Assembly (NCBI GenBank): GCA_017163975.1
Contig: JAFFSR010000239.1
Coordinates: 7,130,001-7,194,000 of the forward strand
Direction: 5' to 3'
Length of the DNA: 64,000 bases
Source: Anastatus disparis
Lineage: Eukaryota; Arthropoda; Insecta; Hymenoptera; Eupelmidae
Part shown: piece by piece, positions 57,241 to 64,000 of the stretch
Numbering within the stretch: position 1 is the first letter of the stretch
Layout: every line of letters begins with the position of its first letter
Position numbers and translations under genes: made by a program
Notes under the pieces: generated by a model
Seen by the model: only the letters and a program-made list of their open reading frames with translations
Database searches by the model: none
Told to the model about the DNA's origin: nothing

Positions 57241-59147
57241 TCTAATAACGCATAGTACATAAGAAGACATCATATATACAGAATTGATATGCAGACATGC
57301 AGACCTTGTCGATCGTCATCCACAAAGTACGCAAGGAACGCGCCCGTTTGAGTTATTAAGGTCAGTGGCGTGGCACATACAAGACACATGCATGCAAACA
57401 CATACACACATATATTTATAAATATACTTATATACATAAAATATCTCTCTACTACACTTGATGAGAAAGATAAAAAGAGAGAAAAGAAACACGTATTATA
57501 ACTTCCAGAGGCCGGTTGGACTGAAGAAAGTGCTGCTTGCATATAACGTCTATATATGCTCTAGTAATAGAGGATACATGTTTATGATGCATCACAGCTA
57601 TTTTAATACGTTTGTTTATGAGTTGTTGTTATTGGCATTGCTTTTTTATTAAATTCTTTAGATACTCTATTCTTTTTTACTTCGTCTTTTTTTTTTTAAT
57701 TATTGTTGAAATTTTGTAATAAATTTAAGAATTTCAATAGAACTTTTCAAAATTCTCAAGTTTAATTTTAATTTTACACGATAAGTTAAATTTGAAAAAA
57801 GAATATTAAAAATAGTATACATAATTTCAGAATTTGAATTTTTAACATTATTTTATTTTAACTTTTCTTTAAAAAAAAATTTAAAGGATTAATATTAAAA
57901 ATGTTAAGAAAACAATTACGGGCATAAATTTCAAACTATCGTGATAATTTTTCAAAATTCTTTCTTTTCAAATTACGTAATAGTTTAATAATTTAAAAAA
58001 CTTTAAATAATTTTGAATAATTTTGAAAAAGTTTAATATTAACTTTAATTTTACGTAACAAGTTAACTTTGAAAAAAATTATTAAGAATAACATAAGTTA
58101 ATTAGGAAATAATTTTAACTTTTTTTTAAAAAAAGTCAAATTTAAAAAATTAATATTCAAAATTTTAATAAAATAATCAATAGGATCAATCAAATTTTAT
58201 TAAATATTCTGTATAGTTATTACATAATAATAGCTATAAAATATACACATATTATTCTAAAATCTATACCACTTCATGAGAAAAAATAATCACAGTTAAA
58301 CGCCTAAAAGGCAATCATATGAAAAAATTTACGCAATCACTTCACCACGTTACAAAAAGTTGATAAAACGACTATCTGCTCATCAATTAAAATCATTTAT
58401 ACGAACTGAGATTTTTCGTTACGTATGGACCGTTGATATGGATTAAGTATAAAAGATTTTAAAATTACGCCAATGCTTATATACATATACAGGGGAGTGC
58501 GCGCGTGGCGCACCTAACCTTATAAAGCGACCCAAGACAGCGTGAAGGAATGCACAACGAGGAATTGAAGCTTAGCTTTAACACCGTCCTGGCTCCTTCC
58601 TTTTAACGGTTTTTTTTTCTTTCTTACAACGTGCTTTTTTTCAAGTATTCTTATATTTCTTTTTTTAAATAATTTTTTTTTTCACTATAATGGAATTTCA
58701 TTTTGAGATTTTACTCTATTTCTCATACTTCAAGTATATTTTTCATTAAAATTTTTGGTATATTACAGTATTGTATGAATATTACGTAATTTGTCGTTAC
58801 TAAAGAGAATCAATTCTCTGAACTACGATTTAACGATTTTATAAATGTATTGATTTTTTAAGAATCAATAATTGAAATGTGATTATTATAAAAGACATTC
58901 TAACTGAAAATAAACAAGCAGCTTTGAATCTCAATCTAAGAATTAATTCAATACTATTTTTCATTCACGTAATTCAGAATTGAAATTTACATTATATCAA
59001 TTTTTAAGAATCTAGCTATATTACGCGTATAAATAGATATAAATTATACGCTAAAACAAAAAAAAAGAAGAAAAAGAAAAAAAAATTATGTTCAAAGAAA
59101 CTACTTATTCATTGATTTATGATAAATTATTTATATAAACAGCTTAC
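57241..59147. other. AT-rich sequence with two small islands
   Basis: The island at 57290-57560 has CA/TA runs and CpGs. The island at 58485-58620 has a GTGCGC/GCGCAC hairpin (58497-58513) and CCTTATAAAGCG (TATA-like) 20 nt further on, but no exon follows. The rest is AT-rich. Confidence 0.55.
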
Positions 59148-59179
59148 TTGCCGTATATTTTCCGATACTAACACTTATT
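59148..59179 (-). CDS. 32-nt coding microexon, unidentified protein
   Basis: On the minus strand TTTTCCTTTTTTTTCAG, an excellent acceptor, precedes 32 nt, followed by CAA|GTAAGC, a good donor. Two frames hit a stop within the first four codons; the third is fully open and reads ISVSIGKYTA. The exon enters at phase 2 and leaves at phase 1. Small exons with strong sites in very long introns are common in neuronal genes. It is the most 5' minus-strand exon that I see, and its exit phase fits the 37.0-kb recursive exon and the phase-1 acceptors at 19.4, 13.9 and 9.7 kb. The family is not recognised. Confidence 0.6.
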
Positions 59180-60749
59180 CTGAAAAAAAAGGAAAATTAA
59201 ATCATTCGCGCAACTATAGATTCGTCGTAGAATAATTCAAAGAATAAATGTCTAAGTAATTGTGAAAATGTTTCTGTAAAAAATATTTTTCAATTCGTTC
59301 ATACTAAACGCAATAGTTTAAAAAATAATGAATTTTCGTAAAAAAAATTAAAAATCTAATCATAGATTTATTGAGAAGGTAATACAAACTATAAAATATC
59401 TTTTAAAAATAAAAGGAAAAAAATGTTTCGTAGTATACACGCAATAGAAAAGTCGAGTGCTAAACACTTGTCTTATAACTCTTTTTCTTTCTCGATGAGC
59501 GAATGCAAGCATTCATAACGGTCCCTCTTTGGCCTTCGTACGAACGTACATACATACGCACATCTCTATATATATGAATGCGTGCGTGTGTTGTGTATGC
59601 GTGTAAGAAAGAATTTAATGTTTCTCAGTGTGTACACACATGTGGGGCAATAGTAAGGAGAAAAGCCGGAAAAACCCGGAGGCGAATGAAAGAAGATGAG
59701 AGAAAGAAAGAGAGAAAAAGAAAATTATATCTGGAAATATCAGGGCCGCTTGTGGAATGCGACACTTGCTGGAATGCGACCACCGACGCTGTTCTTTTTT
59801 TTTTTCCTCTCTTTTAGAACGTTATAGAGCATAGCGCGGGTGAATAGATGGATATAAGATTTTTTTTTAGGAAAATATACAATTTATAAATGTCATGAAG
59901 AATTGAGAAATTTGTTGGATTATTAAATTTTTAAAAATTTTCAGTAGCTCAAATAATTGATAAATTATTTACGGACAAGTTGTATTAAGAAATATTTGGT
60001 ATAAAGTTTTATATATAGCCTATTTTAATGATGTTCCACCATAAAAAATTTAAAATAATGTACAGCTAGTTACGTAATATCTAAATTAAACTTTTCCTTT
60101 TTTAAATAATATAATAAATAATACATCGCAATAAGAACTATAAATGTTTATGATTCTCCAATTACTATAAATTTTGATATCAACGTATACAGTCCTGGAA
60201 AAAGTACTACATAAGAAATAAAAAAAAAAATAATTTAGTTATATTTAATACATCTCTTTTTCTCTCGTTCCCTTTCTTTCTAGTACATATGAGAGCAAAG
60301 TACGTGCAAAGCGCGGTGCATTCTAATTACTATATCGTTTAAATTATGAAACGTTAGGATGTCTCTTTTTTCAATATATTTAAGAATTTTTTTATTCGGA
60401 TGTAAATAATAACTGTTTTATATTTTTTATATAGTCATCTAAAATTATAAAACAAATTATAAAATTAGAATGTTTTTAATATAAAATGGTATTATAGCAT
60501 AACTTGATGATATTGGGAGATGTATGTGTCCTTCACAAACAAAGGACAGAGATTTCTTCTTTAGACATGAATGATTTACGAGAAAAGTGCGGCGCTCTTT
60601 CATAACCTCGAGAGCCTGCTGTAGATCTCCAGTATACGAGTGCGTCGCGGGAGGAAGTAACCAAACTCCTCTAAACTGATATTTACGTACGCTCGAAATA
60701 ATAAGATATAATAGATTTTTTTTACATTCTCCTTTTTAGTTTTAAACAG
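59180..60749. other. AT-rich sequence with one CpG/GA island
   Basis: The island at 59440-59830 contains ACGTACATACATACGCAC-type runs, a GA tract and CpGs; its 79-codon ORF lacks splice context. The part at 60590-60680 is CpG-bearing. The remainder is AT-rich. Confidence 0.55.
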
Positions 60750-60835
60750 ATCAAGCAAAGAAGAAAGACCCAGTGGATCGAGAAACGGCATCACCCAGAA
60801 GTAATGTGATAAACAAGCCAAGGATGGATTCATAA
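60750..60835 (+). CDS. Candidate plus-strand terminal exon
   Basis: The plus strand has a pyrimidine-rich acceptor region (TTTTTTTTACATTCTCCTTT, ending AAACAG). Entering at phase 1 it reads QAKKKDPVDRETASPRSNVI then NKPRMDS and TAA. The charged S/P-containing tail looks like a C-terminus. The same frame then stays open for 59 more codons to a TGA at 61013-61015, and AATAAA copies follow near 61034 and 61085. The region is less AT-rich than its neighbours. Weak points: AG dinucleotides within the tract, and a 77-codon minus-strand ORF overlapping it. The family is not recognised. Confidence 0.35.
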
Positions 60836-61015
60836 AAGTTAGCTATCATCGCGGATGCCCAGGAGATGGATTCAGTTAAAAAGAATAGCTTTTATCAGAA
60901 CCATAAGCTGACACGATGCAAGAAATTCACGCCAGATGGGTATTTTGCACCCAATTTTTCTGGGCGTAAAATATCCTCTGAAAGTTTGAATATCAGATAC
61001 TTCTTTCAACAATGA

Positions 61016-61380
61016 AAAAACCAACTTTATAATAATAATAAAGTATCCAAGAAAACATACAAGTTAATTCAAGACGATTTGAAGAATAAAACAAGATTTT
61101 TTTTTTTAAATAAAAAGAAAGAAATAGCAACATCAAAGAATCTCAAATAAAGAATAGAAAAGATAATAAAATTTGAACGTTAAATAATTAAGGAGAAACA
61201 ATCTTTCTCATTGTTATACATTTTACTCTTTGGTGTTTCAGAGACGAAAACGTTACACACGTTCATAAATATAAATATTGAGATCGGTCAGTGAATTAAA
61301 GAGACGCGTCTGGCTCTTTCAAGGGTATATACTCTACACCCAAAATACAAAAAAAAACGAAGAAAAAAGAAAAAAAAAAA
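61016..61380. other. Sequence with a strong plus-strand acceptor
   Basis: TTTTACTCTTTGGTGTTTCAG ends at 61241 on the plus strand. Behind it a phase-2 frame is open only for DENVTHVHKYKY and then a stop (61279-61281), so it could be another terminal exon or unused. The rest is AT-rich with AATAAA copies. Confidence 0.3.
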
Positions 61381-61860
61381 CAAGAAAGAAACATATACAT
61401 AGAAAGAGACGGTTAGACAGTACGTATATGCGTGTTATACATATATGAAATGTAAAAAAAGAAAAAAAAAATTTATATACAGAAGAAGAGAAAGAAAGAG
61501 ATGAAGAATATGTATACATACGCATATATATATATATACATTAAAAAAAAGGAAGGAGGAAAGAAGACACATAGTAGATAGAGCAAGAGGCCATGGGGTT
61601 AAGAACCCGGCGTAAAAGTATATACATGAAACGGCAGATGCACCCGCCGCGCTTTTATAACTCAAAAGAGAGAAAGAGAGAGAGAGAGAGAGAAAGAAAG
61701 ATGTATATATAAGCTCACAACAGGAAATTCCTCTTCTTTCCCCTCTTTCTTCTTCTTCTTCTTCTTCTTCTTCTTCCTCTTTAGAGTTTTGCTCCCTTTT
61801 TTTACGTATATATTCTCCTGACTCTTTGCTTTTCGAATTAGACGATGTATAAGTATAATG
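61381..61860. repeat. GA, TA and (TTC)n microsatellite island
   Basis: The purine block 61481-61506, a (TA)n stretch near 61524-61540, a CpG spot at 61643-61652, (GA)n at 61667-61700 and (TTC)n at 61748-61776. ORFs on the minus strand are pyrimidine-tract artefacts. Confidence 0.5.
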
Positions 61861-62430
61861 CTAACCAGGTGTTATTAGATTTTTGTTAAAAAAAAATTCT
61901 TTTTTCTTTTCTTCTTTTTCTCGTTTGTCTGATTTTATTAATTTTATTTTTACATCTTCAATGAAATTATAAGAGATGAATTGTTAAGTAATTTTATTTA
62001 ATTTTAATGAAAATTCTCTTGTGCATAAAATACAATTGAATTTAAATATATAACTTTTATCGTTGCTTCTGTAATATAAATTAAAATTAAATTTTTTCAT
62101 TAAAATTTTCATTTAAAATGAAGAAATTTAAAAAAAAACCTATTTTAAAATAAACTTAAATATTTAATTCTACAAGAAACTACAGCTGCCGGAATTAATT
62201 TTCGGTGCCAGAAAGATTAAAGGGAGCTAATATTGAAAATTTTCAAAAATTAAAGTAATTAAAAATATAAAATTTAAAAATTAAAAAAAAACTACAATAC
62301 AGACATTTAATTCTCAATAATATTGTTAAGCATAAAAATAAATTTTCTTATAATAAGATGCAAAAAAGCTGTTAAAAATAATAAATATTCCGAAATTAAA
62401 TAAAACAATCAACATTATGAGAGAAGAAAA
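61861..62430. other. AT-rich non-coding sequence
   Basis: Nothing identifiable. Confidence 0.6.
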
Positions 62431-63030
62431 AAATATAAACGACAAACGTATAAATGTCTCCGCATGTATATAAGCGCGCGTTGCTGCTGCAGCAGCAGCA
62501 GTAACAGCAGGCAAGTATAGAGAGAGAGTCTCGTGCACTGGAATGCACAAATATAGCAAAGCTCAAGAGAGTAAAAAACGAAAGAGAGAGAGAGAAAAAG
62601 AGACGAAGAAGAAAGAGAAGGCAAGTTACTGAGTTGGTGAATGGACCGTCACACATGCATAATACTATACCAAGACTTATACGCTTTTACTGACTTAAGA
62701 GGGAGAAGCTTCAAAGTGTTAGTAAGGTGTTGAGCCATGATATATATATATATATAAACCTGAGTTTACTATATGGATTATATAATGGTGGGGGAAAAAT
62801 GTCAATGAGCCTATATACGAGGAGAAAAAAGAGAGAGAGAGAGAGAGAGAGTAAGAATTGCAAAGCATACTACATATACTAACTTTACGCAGGAGAGAAG
62901 TTGCGTGAGCGTAATTATCATTGCGGGACATTGCCAACGCTGGCGACAACACGGCGTGCATATACACCGCCGTTGGATATGCCTTTTTTTTTTAATGAGA
63001 ATTTTTGTTGTTTTTTTTTTCTTTTTTAAA
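62431..63030. repeat. Island with CTG/CAG palindrome and GA runs
   Basis: The perfect palindrome TGCTGCTGCAGCAGCA at 62482-62497 lies within a CTG/CAG stretch, flanked by GCGCGCG. GA runs are at 62521-62529 and 62583-62600, (TA)n at 62741-62756 and (GA)n at 62830-62852, with CpGs at 62930-62975. Minus-strand ORFs are repeat artefacts. Confidence 0.5.
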
Positions 63031-63159
63031 CTGAAGGGGTTGAGAAGTGATGTAACTAACATTGAACGCATCTTACCGATTAATAAGCACTTATATCAAT
63101 ATTTACAATTAAAGCAATAATTTTATAAAAGAAAATCAATCAGCTTTTAATATGATTGA

Positions 63160-63302
63160 TAAACTTTCAAGCATATCCATTCATTAGTTATGGAGAATTT
63201 TGAATTTCTAAATAAGATTTTTGAATTTTGGATGAAATGGTATTCTTTAAATTATATCAGTACTGTTATCAGAATTAAAAATTTTCCATGACTAATGAAG
63301 TT
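63160..63302. mobile_element. Decayed relic of the 8.9-kb MITE family
   Basis: TTCATTAGTTATGGAGAATT (from 63180) is matched by an imperfect inverted copy ending at 63299, giving arms of about 27 bp around a 65-nt centre. The left arm is nearly identical to the interior of the palindromic MITE: ATTCATTAGTTATTGAGAAT at 9065 against ATTCATTAGTTATGGAGAAT at 63178. The preceding TAAACTTTCAAG also aligns. The GGAGATG ends are missing, so this is an older truncated copy. Confidence 0.5.
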
Positions 63303-63361
63303 GTTTAGAAATTTAATTGAATAATATTTAAGTGAATAATAATATAAATAATTGATGTTTA

Positions 63362-63612
63362 TTTATTCCCACCTCAACAGAAATAGCGACTTTGTTAACT
63401 CGAGAAGCGGGTCGAAAGAAACCCATATCTTACGTTTAAAATTTTGCGGGAGATAAAAATTTTTCTTCCGCTAATTTTCATTTCTCCCGCGAAATAAAAA
63501 ATTTATAAAATTTAATATATTATTGGAAAATTTTAGAAAAAAATTTAATTTTAATTTTTTCCAATCCGCTTTTGTAAGTTAATAAATTGGCCACTGTTGA
63601 GGTGTGAATAAA
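63362..63612. mobile_element. Inverted-repeat element, about 251 bp, with internal hairpin
   Basis: The left end TTTATTCCCACCTCAACAG is the near-perfect reverse complement of the right end (CTGTTGAGGTGTGAATAAA). Homology continues inward for about 35 nt more (GTTAACTCGAGAAGCGG against ATTAACTTACAAAAGCGG). The centre holds a second inverted repeat, GCGGGAGA...TCTCCCGC (63446-63490), so the whole unit could fold as a two-tier hairpin. There is no ORF and no clear target-site duplication. A non-autonomous DNA transposon is most likely. Confidence 0.65.
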
Positions 63613-63617
63613 GCACC

Positions 63618-63661
63618 TTATGCAACTTGGGAGTAAAGTCTATTTCTCCCTAGTTACATAA
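63618..63661. repeat. Hairpin-forming inverted repeat
   Basis: TTATGCAACTTGGGAG and CTCCCTAGTTACATAA are inverted with two mismatches around a 12-nt loop. The segment directly after (CATAATGTACTAT at 63657-63669) is identical to 276-288, where a CCCACAAAGCATAATG context is also similar, so it is probably part of a dispersed repeat. Confidence 0.5.
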
Positions 63662-63669
63662 TGTACTAT

Positions 63670-64000
63670 ATTTATTGTCATATTGACATCATAAATGTAT
63701 GAATTATATTTGATTAAATTGAGAAATACCGAGCTGCACTTTGATTAAATAATAATAGTGAAAGACGTATGATTCTTTTACGTGGAGAAAATATTTCTAT
63801 GATAATTACCATGAAAATCACGATTATTTCAGAACAAAATAACTTTTAGGAATCTTTTATAGATCGTTTTTTTAAATTTATCTTACATGTTATTAAAATA
63901 TTTATTAATATAAATCATATAATAAAATAAACAACTTTTTATGTAGTAAAAATAACAATATAAAAGTAAGTTAAAATATACCACTGAAAGTTAAAACTAG
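63670..64000. other. AT-rich non-coding sequence
   Basis: Nothing identifiable. Confidence 0.6.

Noticed and set aside
1..64000. tRNA, rRNA, known insect miRNA, CRISPR array, transposase or viral genes
   Set aside because: Looked for tRNA B-box-like sequence, remembered insect miRNA matures, and spaced direct repeats on both strands; none was recognised.

Overview
This is eukaryotic DNA, most likely from an insect and plausibly a hymenopteran. It has no bacterial-style ORF organisation and no long conserved ORF. The background is strongly AT-rich and is broken every 1-5 kb by short CpG-bearing islands full of (GA)n/(CT)n, (TA)n, (TG)n and CpG dinucleotides. The taxon is an inference from composition only.

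Almost everything here looks intronic or intergenic. Coding sequence shows up as isolated short exons, recognised by polypyrimidine tract plus AG, an open frame, and a GTAAGT/GTAAGC donor or a stop. On the minus strand, from 5' to 3', I see a 32-nt microexon (59148-59179), a strong acceptor followed by a short tail (19336-19407), a 113-nt exon (14321-14433), two possible terminal exons (13783-13904 and 9614-9722), and a 58-nt exon at the left edge (12-69). I recognise no protein family in any of them. They could belong to one long minus-strand gene with alternative 3' ends, or to two genes.

The most striking structures are tandem 3'/5' splice sites: a pyrimidine tract, CAG, and an immediate GTAAGY. 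This is the architecture of the recursive-splicing (ratchet) points known from long Drosophila introns. Two lie on the minus strand, at 37033/37034 and 27153/27154, about 9.9 kb apart. Each is followed 50 or 58 nt downstream by a GTGAGT donor, as expected for a recursive-splicing exon. A third perfect one lies on the plus strand at 2151/2152, so transcription may cross the window in both directions. Weaker candidates are at 42052 (+), 36478 (+) and 17075 (-). The two minus-strand recursive exons together are 108 nt and keep one frame open, so they could also be an optional coding cassette.

Other content includes a near-perfectly palindromic 376-bp MITE with TTAA flanks (8925-9300), an older relic of the same family near 63.2 kb, two further inverted-repeat elements (3498-3699 and 63362-63612), and a 173-codon ORF that is not low complexity (25305-25826). 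The islands carry good matches to insect/vertebrate promoter motifs (ETS, E-box, CRE, NRF-1/Ewg, YY1/Pho, E2F), and some motif arrangements recur tens of kb apart. I see no rRNA, tRNA, known miRNA, CRISPR array or intact transposase or viral gene.
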